A DNA stretch of 64,000 nucleotides from Emydura subglobosa (GCA_007922225.1 ML679961.1:9831776-9895775); one strand, 5' to 3'; shown: positions 47,501 through 62,500, numbered from the stretch's first letter. Program-made: numbers and translations. Notes: a model not told the origin generated them from the letters alone.

Positions 47501-50500
47501 CACAGTTCATTACAATTATAGTTCAGTCAGATGAGGCTTGTTGCAGCAGGTAGTGTGGGAGGCCGTGGTGTTACAGGGGAAGCGGCGCTGGTTAATGAGA
47601 CAGAATCCTGCTAGTGGAAAGTGCCTGCTTCATCACTATGGATGAGACTCATTCCCCTGCTTGAGCTAATCAGTGAGACTAGAGACTGAAGCCCCACTGA
47701 GGAATGCCCTAAAATGGGCGGAGCGCTGGGGACTTTAAAGGGACAGCCCCTGGAGGCAATAAATTGGTCATTCCCCTAGGCAAGCCCTTGCTGTGCTAAT
47801 GGGGAGAGGGAATTGCTCTGTCTCCTTTGGTTATGGGTCACTTTACATGGATGTGATGCAAGGCTGTGTGTGGAGGTGGCTTCTTGTAGCTAATCACAGG
47901 AGATTAGGGTTGGAAGAGACATCAAGAGGTCATCTAGTCCAACCCCCTGCTCAAAGCAGCACCAACCCCAATCCCAACTAAATCATCCCAGCCAGGATGG
48001 AGATTCCACCACTTCCCTAGGTAATCCATTCCAGTGCTTCACCATCCTCCTAGTGAAAAAGTTTTTCCTAATGTCCAACCTAGACCTCCCCCCCCCACAA
48101 CTTGAGACCATTGCTCCTTGTTCTGTCATCTGCCACCACTGAGAACAGCCTAGCTCCATCCTCCCTGGAACCCCCTTTCAGGTAGTTAAAGGCTGCTATC
48201 AAATCCCCCCTCATTCTTTTCTTCTGCAGACTAAACAAGCCTAGTTCCCTCAGCCTCTCCTCATAAGTCCCATTCTCTAGCCCCCCCCTAATCGTTTTCG
48301 TTGCCAACTGCTGGACTCTCTCCAATTTGTCACCATCCTTTCTGTAGTGGGGGGTCCAAAACTGGAAACAATACTCCAAATAGAGGGGAATAATCACTTT
48401 GCTCAATCTGCTGCCAATGCTCCTATTAAAGCAGCCCAATATACGAATGGTCTGACTTTTCTCATTTTGCCCCAGATGGCAGGTTGTTACTTAAGAGCCA
48501 CAGCCCTTTGACCCAGTGTTTTAATGTATTCACTCAAAAAGTGGGGTGGTAGGTGCAGGAAACCTGCCTATCGACATTTAGCTCTAGGAGTACATTGTAG
48601 GGGCTGCTGCGTTAGGTCCTTTAACTCTTCTCCTGTTTTTGATGCTCTTGCTTTCACTGCAGGTGTAAATAGCGCAGGTAATTCTGTGCGTTCAGACAGG
48701 TTATCTGCTACCACTGTTCCCTTACTCAGAATAACTCTGTCCCTTTACTCCAGACTGACACTTTTACCACATTGTGTCACTCAGCTTCCAGTTTCCAAAC
48801 TGAATTGGCCTTTAAAAGCAGCGTTACCCTTCTTCTGTGACTGCCTGTTGTTCTGTGGCAGCAGCCTTTCCCCTGCAGTAGGAACTTGTGACAGGGCAAG
48901 CGGCAATAGCACCGTATTTCATAGCCAACCAAAACTCTGGGCTTCCCAGCAAGCAGCATGAAGCTAAAATTGAGCTTAAACTGATGAACCTTTTAGTAAT
49001 ATGCTATTTCCTTGTCTAAAGACCCACTGACTCTCATAATGAACAGTACCGACTTTGTCTTATTCCTAATCTCTGATCCTGGAGTACTCCCCCACATTTC
49101 TTTTTCCTCACCTACCAGATAAGCTGGTGGTAGCTGCCTGTAAAAAGATTCAGCAAAGGACGTGGCTTTACCCTTTCACCACAGGTCTTGCTGCCTCAGT
49201 TTTGAAATCTGTTTGGCTGTAGTTCCAGCTGTCAGTCAGCACCTCCTACCCCTAGAACAGCTCCATTGTTCTCAGGGTTGACAGTTAGAGATTCCCAACT
49301 GGCACCTTAGAGCCTGAAGAATCACTACAGGGTTTTCGCCAGCTGTTGGCTGGAGCACCTCCTCTCTCGTGGGTGTCATTAAAAAAAAAAAAAAAAAGCT
49401 GCCGCCACCATGCCCTGCTGTTGGCCCTTGCATAGATGTCAGAGTCATAGCCTGGTGCGTGGTGCCCCAGCTAAGTGCGTTGCTTTGGAAAACATAAAAA
49501 CTCTGATCTTCATTATGTTAGTGGATGTTCAGGCCTGAGCTGGAAGCTCTGAACCAGATGCTGCAGGGTGCTTGTCCCCTTCAATTTCCACTGACATCGT
49601 TGGACTTAGGGGGCAGTTGGCACCTCATAGGATCAAGCCTGATGTCCAGAACGCCTATTTGTCAACTAACATAGAGTATAAAAGTTGGCCTGGACCAGCA
49701 CCCCATTCAAATCCTTCTTCCCACTAGCGATACTAGAGGTGCACATGTGAAAACTCTACTTTTTGGACTAGTTTAATCCAAAAACTCAGTGTCAAGACAA
49801 ACTGATGCTAACCAGTCCCTTCTGTTACTAAAATCTTAAACCAGCGTTGATCCAATCAGTGACCAATTTTTTATACTTTAATTTGTAGGCCAATAAAGAG
49901 CTGTTGGAGCAAATGGAGAGGAGGTAAGGGGTTTTCGGTTCTCCTCAAGAAAGCTAAAATACTGCCTGATCCTACGGCAGTAAGGTTACCATTTTCCACC
50001 TGAAAATCTCTTGTCGGGCCAACTGTTCCTTCATGGAGAATATGTTGTAACATCTTTGTTTAATTTCTCAGTATTACCGAAAAGGATGATAAAATAAAGA
50101 CTGTTGAAGAACTGCTGGAAGCTGGGCTAATACAAGTGGCTAATAGGGAAGAGGAACTGAAGGTAAAAACCTCTTGCACTATTATCATCGGTAGGAAATA
50201 GAAATGAGGGTTTCTTGTATGATGTGTAACTTTTAGCTTTGGGTATCCATGTCAAGGTTTCAGAACATTAAGGTGACCTCTTTAAGGCCAAAATGTTCAC
50301 TTTCTGCTGATGGTGTTTTCATGCACAAGTCTAGAACAGGATATTCTTACTGTAGAGGAGTTTGGTAATGTCCTAGTTGTTCAGGAATAAAAACAAGTGC
50401 GGTCCCAGATGTATATGTCCAAAGTAATTACTGACAAGCTTCCATCTAGAAAAAGTTGTTGTTTAAACTCTTGGGATTATTCCTGCAGCCTCTATGATTT

Positions 50501-53500
50501 TCTACTCTAATGCTGGTTGGAAGATGAAGTAAATTGTAAACTGATCGAACTTGCTTTTATCATCCACTGAGAAGTATTTGTAAATACATCAAAACGGAAG
50601 AATAAGCTAGATTGGTGGGGAGCCCAGAGAGCCACAGTGACAAAAAACAGGACTGCCCCTTTCCTATAGAACAAAAATCTGGGCATGGAGATCGATGCAC
50701 TTGTAAGTGATTGGCTCATTGACTGAAATGCCTATCTAGGAATGAAGCCATCTGCTGTGAAAAAGCTACAGTTTACGCAAAAAGCAACAACCTGGTTGCT
50801 AAGCAACCAAAGTTGCTGTGGGAACATCACCCTGTGTTCTTCACTGCCCTAGCGTCCTGTGAATTAGTATCCCGTTCAGGAAGTGAAGGCTGCCTTTCAG
50901 TGTCCGTCATTTGAATGCCTTGGCTCTAGCTGTCTGAGAGATCTCTATGATCTCTCATGACAGCTGTACTGCACCGGAATAATAGAAATGTCAATCAGTA
51001 GGGAGAAGTGTATGACTGGAGAAGTGAGGACTTTCATAGCGGTGGAAAGGAAGCTGTGGAACTTGGTATCAGATGAAATTGCAATGACTATTAAACGCAT
51101 TGCAAAACGTTTTTTTGACCCAACATTCCTACAAGATGTATTTCCGTGCCCTTTTTCGCCCATGCACCCTTCCTGTAATTCTGTTCAAGCCCTTTAATGT
51201 TACTTGCTGGGAAGGAGAAGAGGAATGACTATTGTTGATATCCCGATGGTACTCGTATACAGTGGTGTGTGCCAACATAAACTACAAATGTACATGTTGG
51301 CTAAATGGTTTTAAATGGATCAGAAAGGTTGACGAGTATTTGAAGGGTGTGTAAATTCCAAGACAGGAGAGAGGCTTAAATTAAAAAAAAAATTACTGGT
51401 TTCACTTAACATGTAAAACTAAGATAAATATTCTTTACTGGCAGGATATAGGGAGATTATATCTAGGTGGCTCTTTTTCATCTTTAATTTCTATCCCATT
51501 TCAGTGGGATTCAGTTGAATTGAGAAAAAAATAAAAACTTGAAGGAGAATGTGAACAAATTTGGTTTTGATCTTTTTTAAAATTGCATTTTTTCACTCTT
51601 GCTGTGTTTTCTCTTTAAAAGGTACTGCGAGCAGAAAATTCATCCTTGAAAAAAGAAGTTCAAAATCTGCAAATTCAGCAATCAGAGCAGGTGGTACTTT
51701 AAATCCTAAATTATATTACATGCAAACGACATTAAAATAACACTATTAAGATTTAAAAGTTAGGAAATGGTATAATTAAGAATGCCTGTGCAGCTTTAAT
51801 TCGATCTCTATGTGTATGCATTATGTAGAAGAGCTCTGTGTCGCTCGAAAGCTTGTTTCTTTCACCAACAGCAGTTGGTGCAGTAAAATATTACCTCACC
51901 CACCTTGTGTGTCTGCATTATGAGGCAGTCTTTAGTTACATAATCGTGTACGATATTTTGATACCCACATGGGTCATCAGCATGGATCCAAAGGGTTGGA
52001 TCCTTTAGATCAACTGCATGGACCTCTTCCAGATAGTCAGATATTTGCAGCAGAATGGCGAGCCTCAGGCATCTTGGATTCTGTTCCAGCTTCTGGAGGG
52101 GAGTGTGCTCTAGTGGGTATAGATTCTTCTATCTGTTCCCCACTAGTGTGACCCTATTCTGCCCCCAGTTCGTTCCTGACTTGTTGCTTCTCCCACGCCT
52201 CGCTCTCCATTCCGGCTCCATTCTCCTCACCTAGCCAGTCCGTCTCCTTTCTGCAGGTTTCTCGTCCAGTCTTTTTTTTTTTTTTTTCCTCCAGCAAGTC
52301 CTAGTCTCACCTCTCCGAATGTCCCATCCCAATCTCTGTGCCGCATCATTCCCAATTCCATCCCGTGTATGTTCCCCATTCTCACTGGTCTCCAGTCTCT
52401 CTCCCCCAGAACCTGGAATGGAACCCAGGATTCTGGATCTCACCATTCCTCTGCTGTCAGCAAACGTCTGTGAAACTCACTGGCAAAGTCTCTCTCTAAC
52501 CCCCCGCCCCCCGCTAGTGCTGGCCCAAATAGAGGGTGACAATCTACTACAGTACTGGTATCAGTTCCTGCGTTAGCTCACGTGGCAGAAGTCCTGTGCC
52601 ATTTGATCGAAAGTTTCCAAACCTGCTGATGACTCACCATGGGCGTCCATATGATACCATGTAATGCAATTTCTGGGTTTAGTATTGTTTTTTAAAAAAG
52701 CTAGGAAATTACACACACACACAACCTATGTTAAAATATTAAAGTTGCAAAGTCAAATACTGAAATGAGGAAATGCCAGAACTAAGGTTACCCAGACAAC
52801 CTAAATTTGGCCCCCTTGGTGCATGTGAATTATAATGTCTAATTACATGATCACAACCTTGCTGTTCTTCTAATTTGTGTACGTATGTGCACGTTACAAA
52901 GTGCTCTCGTTTTATTCTTTGGGCAGTTGCAAGAGTCTGCTCACTTATTGGCACCAAGGGTTTCAGCCAAATAGCTCATGAGAGCACTTTTAATACTGGA
53001 AAAAAGTCTCACGGGGGAGCCTATATAAATAAATACTTCCTTATTGATTTTGAATTTTATAAATGTACGATATCTATCCCCAGTCTCTACTTGCTTTAAC
53101 GGCTGCTAAAATGTAATCTATACACAAGAACAACACATCCAGCAGCAAATCCCAACCCACTTAAACCAGCCGGTTGGCAAAGGGGTATCTCTGCCTCTTG
53201 CTCCCCCCAGAATCTCAGCTCCCATTTATCTCAGTCCTCCCCCAAGCTGAAGGAAATACAGACCATGTTCACAATCGGGTGATACCAAATAAGCCCTCTC
53301 TCTAGGCACTATGTGTCAATGATAGTAGTATTTTTACTACATGTGCTAATAAACCTGACCACTGAGCAAAGCGTGACCTGCACTTGCGCACAGAGCTATG
53401 GATTGCACTGGGAATGCTATGTCTGTGACCTGCAAAATGCATGGGTGACCGTCAGGGTCTGAGAGCACCAGCCAGAGGTTTCGAGTCCACTGTCTCTTTG

Positions 53501-56500
53501 GTCTGTGTTTGTAGAGTGGCTAGCGTAATGGGGTCCTAGTCCATGACTAGGGCTTGTAAACGCTATGGTAATTCCAATGCCTTAATGGTATGTCTTGACC
53601 ATTGTTAAAGAAGCAGTGGCTGGGCTTTAGCTCAGGAAGCATTGCCTGTTTCAATAGCTCATCTTGAACCTTTTTCTTTTGGGGAAGGTTATTCTGGAGT
53701 GCGCTGCAATAACTTTGATGGGTTTTCTAATGAAGTAGACATTAGTCCACTAGGAACCTCCTGAAACCACCAATTCATTTCATAGAAGCTATCATATGAT
53801 GATAACTTTGGGCCACTACAAACCCAATCCAAATTCAAACCCGAGTCCTTGGAGCTGGCAAAGCTTTGTCTCCCTGCATTCTCCACCCCATACCCCTCCC
53901 CGCTGCCACCCCTAGTCCATTTCTTTGAACTCGTCAGTCTCTCTAAACTCAATCTTTGTTTTGCTCAGCTTTCTTTCGAATCAATGGTGGAAGAACTTCA
54001 GAAAGTGTAAGTAGTGTTTTCTGAGCCTGTTACCCCTCTGACCTACACCTTCTCCCTAGTTTTCAACTCCTCTTCGCTATGGTCAGGTGTCTTTTGCCTC
54101 TCCTGAACATGCCATTTTAATCAGGAGACCAAAGTTGGCACGGCTGTATGAGCTCCATGCAACACATGACACTAAACTAATGCTTCTGAAAATCTAGTAA
54201 TAGATCTACACTAAATAGTCTAGGAGACAGGAGTTGTCTGAAGTAGGACCCACATTAGCTTTGCTGACCCAGGCCTTACAGTTCTAGGCCTATCCTTGGT
54301 CACTAGATGCTGGACTGTTAGATTATTGGTTGGTTCTCTTGACTGTGTCTGAAACGGGAGGGGGTTTGTATTTCTTGCATTTAAAAGTTAAGAAAAACAA
54401 AAATACAGCAGTAAATACTTTGCTGAAGCATGTTTGCCAGAACTTGAAATCTGAAGGTAGGCAGGCAGCATGCTAGGACTAAAGTTACAGATTCAACTAG
54501 ATACCTACCAACTGTGCACAGAGCTTGTTTGTGCAGAAGGAAGCTTGTAATACATTACCCTATCCTCCTCCTTCCACTACCTTGGGTGTGTGAATCATAC
54601 CTACTTGTGTTGGTTTAAAAGTGGATTGTAAGCTCCTTGGGGCAGAGACTGTTACTGATGTGCAGATAGACTGCACCTAGCGTAGTGGGGCCTGGCCAGG
54701 GATCCTTAGGACTATCGTGATGTTAATAATAATGACGCTCCTTACGCTAGTTCAACTAGCTTCTGATGTCTCCTCTCTGTCCTATGCTAAGAATCCATGA
54801 GAAGGATGGAAAGATAAAATCAGTGGAAGAGCTCCTACAGGCTGAAGTCCTAAAAGTTGCAAACAAGGAGAAAACTGTTCAGGTACCTATCAATCATGTT
54901 GTTGCCATTCTGTGTCTTTGCCATTAACTTCCATTTATTTGTTCTTGCATTGCATTTTTGTAGTAATAAACTCGTAGACTCCATTTTGTGGTGGTGTCTC
55001 CATTGTCCAATCCTGTCTGTTTTGTCATTGAAAAGGCTTTGGCACAGGAAATAGAGACTCTGAAAGAAGAAGTAGGAAATTCTCAGCTTGAGATGGAAAA
55101 ACAGGTAAAATTCCTTAGAGCCAGAAGTATGAGGCAGCTTTGCAATGGATGCTTTGCTTACTAGCATATCTGCTCTAGTACCTCAGCTGTTTTACTGGGG
55201 ACTGTTGCTGGATGAGGCCTGGTTTTGTATGGGGAAGCTAGTTATAGGCAAGGCCCTTCATTTCTGGTTTTTATTTTGTTTAAAATTTCCTGGGAGTTTC
55301 AGGGTTTTTTATAAAAATTAAAAAATGGGTGAAAACTGTGCAAAAATTAACTTCACAGTTCTCTGAATAAATATGGGGGTTAATATTGGGGAGTCAGGAG
55401 GACAGGGAAAAAAAACAATGAATAGAAAAAAGTCAGAGTACTTCTGACACGACTCCGACTCCCCGCTCCAGCAGGAGAGATGGCTGCTTGGTAGCTAGGT
55501 GGCCCAGGTTATCAAGCTGCCGTATCTCCTTCTGAAGGGGGCCCAGAAGATGTGGCGCTGAGAGGGCACCATCTCCCCACTCGGCCTCATTTTACCCTTT
55601 TTGCATGTGGGCCTGCTCTGGAAGCAGAGATGGTGGATCAGTTACCTGGGCTGCCCAGGTACTGGGCTGCCATCTCTTCTTCTGGAGTAGAGAAAACGAG
55701 TCCCCGGTGTTCTCCCTGAGTCCACCCTGGTTACTGAGATGCCATCTTTCCTTCCAGAGCAAGGAATCAGGTCTGGGGAGTTCTGGCACTTCTTCAATTA
55801 GGACTCGAGCACTAATATACATATATACACGCACGTGTGTATCTTCCACCACATGGCCTTACTTTAACAGACAGCCTTGCATTAGCACTTCAATTAATTT
55901 ATTATTAACATAAACACATCCTCCTAATGTAACGTATTGCATTTCTTAACATAATCAGTCTCTTCACGTTCTTTAGTGGTCCAAACTTCAGGTGAAATTA
56001 AAAAAAAAACAAACAAAAAAAAACCTTTTGTGTAAAACCTGGGAATTTTTTGGTAAAAACCTCTTCAAACCAAAACTGACTGTCTTGGTTATAGGGTACA
56101 AAACTATATGGTTTTAGGGTACAAAACAATCTAACAGACATTTTCCACAGTGACCCCATAACAGATACTCAGAGTTCTGTGCTCGCTGAGAATGGCGAGA
56201 ACTCCTGTTGCCCAGAACTCTGAACAATTAGTTCCAGCAGTTACTTACCTTCGTTTAATAGAGCCATGGCACCCTCTAGTGCCTCCAGTGGTTCTGTTCC
56301 CTTCTGACTGCAAACCGGGAAGGAGTTTCCTCTTGTTGTCCTACTTCAGCTGCTCTACCAGCTTGAAGCTACTGTGTCAAAACGGTTCTTGCCCAAACCT
56401 TCCTCTTGTCAAATCATATCCTTCCCCTCTAAAGCCAGAGGGTCTGTGCTCTCTGCATTTCTGTTCTCCAGGGAGGCGTGCTAGCCATTCTCTTCCCTTA

Positions 56501-59500
56501 GTCAGCAGTTGAAAGCAAGTCTCTGCAGAGTGAGTTTTCACTCCATCTACCGGAAGCAAAGAGGCAAAAAAGTCAGATTTCATAGTTTCTAGTGTCCCAA
56601 ACAATGGGACTCCTGTTCCCTTTAGGAGATCATTTTACAGGCAGCCTGATCCATCTTGCTCTCAGGCAGTCGCTTGATACTTTGCCTGTACTTTAATTTA
56701 CGTGATTTCACCCCATTGTTCTTAGTTATACCTCGAAGCACTACCCCTACTCTCCTCCCTCCTTGCTGCTCACACCCTTCAAATATGTAGAGGGTGTTTG
56801 TCATTTTAGGCAAAGTTGTACACAGTTTTTCTGTCCAATCTTTTCCCCTAAAGCAATCCCTCCTGGTCTTGATGATCGCTCAGATAGCGTGCCCGGAATT
56901 GCACACCGTGTGCAGCTGCAGTCTCCTGAGAGCCACATAGAACACCTGCTCCTTGAAGTGCTACTCCAGGTGGCGATAGCTGTGCTCCAGCAGCCCTCCG
57001 CTTCCATTAGCAGTGCATTGTGGGAGACTTTGTGGAGTGTTAGCAGAGCACTAGTGGAACCCTTTCGGCTAGTCTGTCCACACTAGCACCAAAACGACTG
57101 ACCTCTCCCCACTGCTCAGCTCTGATGCTCTAAACAGTCACTAGTTCCCTGGTAAACTGTTTGACGCATGTGCAGGTATGGACATGAAGTGTTCTTATTG
57201 TGGAACAAACATTGCTTAGCATGATGCATTTCTCTGCTGTAGACAAGGCTTGGGAAGTAATTCAGATTCTAAGGCAGCACTGGAGCAGGGTACCATCTAC
57301 TGGAGTTGATGGGCTTTGTGCCGTTGTGATTCCTCCCAGGTCTCTTGCTAAGAGCATGGACCATAGACTAGTAGCCTGCTGTTTTAAATAGAATTCAAAA
57401 GAAAAAATTCCAGGTAAACTTCGTGTTCTCTTCATCCACCCACAAAAATTAAATACTCTCTATGGCATCCTCCTTTGAAGAGAGACTTGGAGGCATTGTC
57501 AGTCTGGAAATCCTATTTAAAAATCTCTTACTTGTGTTAAGATCTAAATTATTAAGAGATCATCTGTTTTGAGCTTCACTCAGGGTGGGTAGTGACACAA
57601 AATAGACGTCTTTTGGCTCAGTGTTTGTTTACCTCTGGTTCTCATACGCTGGCCCAGTGCTGGAGTGCTTCTCTTTGACACTGCCGGGGATATGCTGAAT
57701 CATCATTTAAAGGGTGTAAACGATAACGTTCAGTTTTGTAATTCTTCCCCACAGACCTGCCTTCTGGGCTTAAACGATCAGTGTCCCTTTGAACAATCCC
57801 TAATGGCCTTGTCTTCCCAAACTGTTTTTAATATTGTCTGTTTACTTCCCTGTACATACTGGATTTTGATGTGGATAGTCCAATCTTATGGGAGTGATTT
57901 AAATACCGAATGTTGTCTCTAGGTATCGATCGCTTCACAAGTCAAGGATCTTCAGACTCTGTAAGTACTGCTGCCAACAGAAGTATCTAATCTGTTCCAT
58001 GGTACCCTTCTTCAGTTTCATTCTCAAATTTCTGTTATGAAGATTTTAGCTTTTCTGGGATCCTTTCGGTGGTCTGTGTGAAACGAGGTGGTAATTTTAG
58101 TGGGTGAGCATCCTTGTTACAAATGCCATGGATTATTTGCTGAAATAGCTGAGCAGGTTGTCAGGTGTTCAGTGGGCATAGAGACCCATTTATTTTTCAG
58201 GTGATACATCCAGGTCAGAGTTGAGAAACGTTGGCAGAGCAATGTGGGAAGCTTACACTGCTCTTCTGTTTGTACGTATGTGGAGAAATAAGACTTAAAT
58301 CTCCATGGCTGTTAGTTCAGCCCCTTTCCTGGAGGGAGGGAAAATACCTTTAGATAAGAGAAGATGTGTATGGAATCCCTGCAATGTATATTAGTGCAGA
58401 ATTTCAGTCCACTTTGATTTAATGTGCTGTAGCTTTGATCAAGTGCACCTTCGAGCTCCCAGCTAAAGTGGAGTGAAATGGAAGTGTTCATACTCCTCTT
58501 CAGTATGGCATAAACTGCAGTGGGAGCCTTTGATCACGCAGCCTGCTCTTGTTTGTGATGCACTCATTGAAAAGCTGAAGTGTTTTTTTTTCAGATGGAT
58601 AAAACACTTTTTTGTGCATAATGGTACAGGTTGAAGGGGAAGGAAGAACAGATGAAAACTATGGAGGCCTTGTTGGAGGAGAAGGAGAAGGATGTTGCTA
58701 AGAAAGGAGAATGGTTGCAGGTACATATTTTTAGTATCCAGTGAAGTGTCTGATGCAATAATTATGAATACAGAATTTACATGGACACTTAAATCTTCTT
58801 CTTTTTGTATCCAAAGGGTCAACAAGATACAATTGCCTGCTTGACTGGTAAAGTTCAGGAGCTAGAACAAGAGAACTTGGCACAGCTACAGCAGGTATGG
58901 ATTCCAGAGCAGAATGGTCTGGCAGTGCCTTTGGCTTTTGGTACAGGCCCATACCATCCCCGTGTGTCCCTTGTGACCTGGTATGGCATTGTGGGTGCCC
59001 CGTGCCCTAATAGGGGCAGTAACAGGTTCACTTTCACAGCCCAGGGCAAGGAGGAGCCAAAACAGCATGTCTCCTTTTACTAAGGTTTCAGGACTGAAGC
59101 AAGCTAACTTAGTCTACAAAACAGAGTCTCTTATTAGGTTAGTTTCCTAGGGCCTGAGAAGAACAGCCATCTCTCTGCAGCCTGCCTGGCTTCTAATTCT
59201 AACAGAATCTTAGAGTTGGAAGGGACCTCAGGAGGTCATCTAGTCCAACCCCCTGCTCAGAGCAGGACTAACCTCAGCTAAATAATCCCAGCGAGGGTTT
59301 TGTCAAGCCACAGCTTAAAAACCTGTAAAGATGGAGATTCCACCACCACCCTAGGTAATCCATTCCAGTGCTTCACCATCCTCCTAGTGAAAAAGTTTTT
59401 CCTAATGTCCAACCTAGACCTCCCCCCCTGCAACTTGAGACTGTTGCTCCTTGTCATCTGCCACCACCGAGAACAGCCTAACTCCATCCTCCCTGGAACT

Positions 59501-62500
59501 CCCTTTCAGGTAGTTAAAGGCTGCTATCAAATCCCCCCTCATTCTTCTCTTCTGCAGACTAAACAAGCTTAGTTCCCTCAGCCTCTCCTCATAAGTCTTG
59601 TGCTCCAGCCCCCTCGTCATTTTTGTTGCCCTCCACTGGACTCTCTCCAACTTCTCCACATGCCCCTTTCTCTTGTTCAACTTCCTGTTCCTGTTTAAAT
59701 AGCCCAGCCCTAGGGTGAAGCAAGGTCTCCTTGATTACACTCCAATGGGGCCCTTAAAGGGGTAATATACTCCTTCACACTTCTGAACTGGACAATTGCT
59801 TTTTGCTTCTACCCATGGCCCGTTTGAAAGGACTGGCCCTGGTTTAATTTAGGGTGTGATTTTAAACCTATTTAGGGCTTGTGTACACTGGAAAGTTAAA
59901 GTGCAATATCTATTCTGGAGTAACTCCATATGTAGAGAAGCAGTGCAAAAGGCTGTGTAGACATGCTTATTTTGGTTTGGAATGGCTTCTCGTGGTTTAG
60001 CTTGAATTAATTAAGACAAGGCTAAAGTTGCAAAAGTAGCAAATATGGAAGGGGTTTCTTACCCTCAGGCAGAAAACCAACGATGGTGGTAGCCGTGGTC
60101 TGGACCCTTTGAAGATTGTGGACTTTATCACAATTATCTACTTCTTGGCACCTCAGGGCTGAGCTACATAACGTGCACTTCTTACAGCTATGTTTGCAGA
60201 CCGCCTGCCTTTAGGTGTCTCAGACTGATTTCAGTGTGACATCTATGCTCTGTCTTGCATCTCCCTCCTGTGTGCACCTAAAGCTCTGGCCTGGAATCTC
60301 TGAGTGCTTCTCCCTTTTGATTTATGCCAGAAGTTGTTGGCTGAGATTTTTGCTCTTCTTTCTATGGGATGCCAAAGGGCAGGCAGGCAGCACAATCTCA
60401 GGATTTTGTGCTGAAATTTGCAGACTCTGCAGTGCTGAAATTGGGCTCATTTTTCTGAGGGCAAGAGGTGATGCCTTACACACTTTCTGTGTCTGTCTTA
60501 AGTTGGTCCTGTAGCCGGGGAGGGATTTATCCCATTGGTGGGTGGAGGTGGTAGCGGCTGCTTGCGTTAGATCTGTGCCATTTGGCATCTGTTCTGTGTT
60601 TGATTTGTTTAAATTTGGTGTTATGCAGTTTTGGAGCAATACAACTTTTTAAACTCAATTGGTCTTCCCTAGAAAAGTGACACTTCATCTTCTAGTTCCC
60701 TTTGTGGAAGCGCTTTAAGGTCGTCTGATGATAAGCGCTGTAGAAGATCTAGGTATAACTATTCTGCCCCATGTAACTGTTCACTCTTAAACTGAAGGTG
60801 TTCACTGTGCTATCAGGCTGGGTCTGAATGTCTCCGTTATTTGTTAGGTATCTGCTGTGTCGCACGTCCAGGATCTGGAGAGCTTGTAAGTATGCCTAGC
60901 AGTAGCTTCTCAAGTGTCCTTTCCTATGCCTGCTGGTTTCTGTGCTGTGATTTATCTTAAATTGAAATGCGTGTGAGTTCACTGCGGGAGTTTTTATCTG
61001 CTTTGCTGTGATAAGCTTTAGTGCTGATGGAAGCTCACCAGTCAAGGTAACTGCCGGCCTGACTAAATATGAGTGCGCATAGACAGAGCAAAAGGAAGTG
61101 ATCATGGAAGCTCCTTTAATTTCACTGGGAGCTTAACACATGGCTAGTAGCTCTTATGTGTTCAGCACTCTAGATGTTCTGATCTCTCCCCATCTGCCTC
61201 GACATTAAGTATAGGTTTGACAAAGTAGCCAGGTCTATACAGCATCAAAGGGTACGTCTACATAGCCCATGGAGCCAGCCTTCAAACCTGGTTTACGGGC
61301 TTGGATTTGTGCTACCAGGCTAAAAATAGCTGTGTAAACAGCTCTTAAGTTGGACCTCGAGGTCTGAGACCCACCCCACTCCGCAGGCTTCTGAGTCTGA
61401 GGTGCAGCATCTACATAGCTATATGAGCCCAAATGACCCAGGCTGAGGCCTGCTACTGCGGGCTTTGTAGAAGTACCCACTCGGGCAGCAAGTAGATAAA
61501 CAGCAAGAGATACTGATGGCTAATTTACCTCCATACGACTCCTGAAGCACCCAGCAGTCCACCACTTGATTGGCAAAGAAACACTGACACATTTTCCATT
61601 GTCATTTTGGTTTCATGCTAACTATTTGTCTGACAACTCTGTCTGACATGAAGATAGAGGATGGGTGCATGTATTCGGTATTTCAAAAGAGGATTGCTTT
61701 AAAAGTCCTTAGGTTCAGATAGCTTAGTTTGCTGTCCAGAGAGACAAGTGATAGATTCTCATGCCAGAAGGGACCCCTGTGAACATCTGGTCTGCCTGAC
61801 TGCATAACGCAGGCCATAGTGACCGTGATGAAGAATCCACCACAATGCTTGGTATTGTCCCACGTCCGTTGAGCCCAATCAGAGAGATGGAATCACCTTC
61901 CCCAATTTTGAAACATTGTCCCTCGCCCTGTGTCTCAGGTGAGATTCTGGTTACTTGAGGGCCAAACCTGGGTTTTCCAGTTGAAATGACAGAAGCCGGG
62001 TTTAATTCTTCTAGGGAGCCAGCTGGTGGATGGGTTACGGGGATTTGTAACCTTTGTCCTGTTTCTGTCTGAATGTTATGTAGGTTGATAGTGACTCAAT
62101 GAATTTGCTGTTTGGTGACCTGTGAAATAACTCGGTACCTTCAGGCCAGTTTTTAGTGGGCCGGTGCTTGCAGTATAGCAGCTGGTGCTATTTGTTTCTT
62201 TCTTGGCACAGAGGTCATGGATTGTATGTGTGCGGAGCCCACTTTGTGCTGTGGCGGTCCCTCCAGATTGACCTTGCTCGGCAGCCGTTTGTCATGTATA
62301 TGCTGTAAATGCACAGGCTTAATTTCTTGATTGCTGTGAAGCCAGCACCCCCTAGAGCATCAGACTCTTATCCCGAGTGATATTTATTTTTTAATCAAAG
62401 CACTTTCTGGTTTCCTGAACTTCACAGATTGAAGGAGAAGGAAGAACAGATGAAGATGATGGAGGCTGTGTTAGAAGAAAGGGGGAGAGAAATGACAAAC

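Larger units (their letters stand above)
57961..59202. other. Introns around exons 25 and 26, nothing recognised
   Basis: No repeats recognised. The intron between exons 25 and 26 is only 96 nt. Confidence 0.5.
60886..62427. other. KTN1 intron between exons 27 and 28
   Basis: Contains the two elements below; the rest is unrecognised. Confidence 0.5.

Noticed and set aside
49410..49538. ATG in a perfect GCCGCCACCATG context with a 42-codon frame, after an A17 run
   Set aside because: Lies inside an intron, the peptide resembles nothing known, and no splice sites or promoter surround it. The match to the translation-start consensus is likely chance.
52261..52520. Pyrimidine block with Cys/Ser-rich frames as a possible exon
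   Set aside because: No coding similarity, no phase-compatible splice sites, and kinectin reads through from exon 20 to 21 without it.
56192..56512. Plus-strand open frame of 106 codons
   Set aside because: C/T-rich composition, no motif, intronic.
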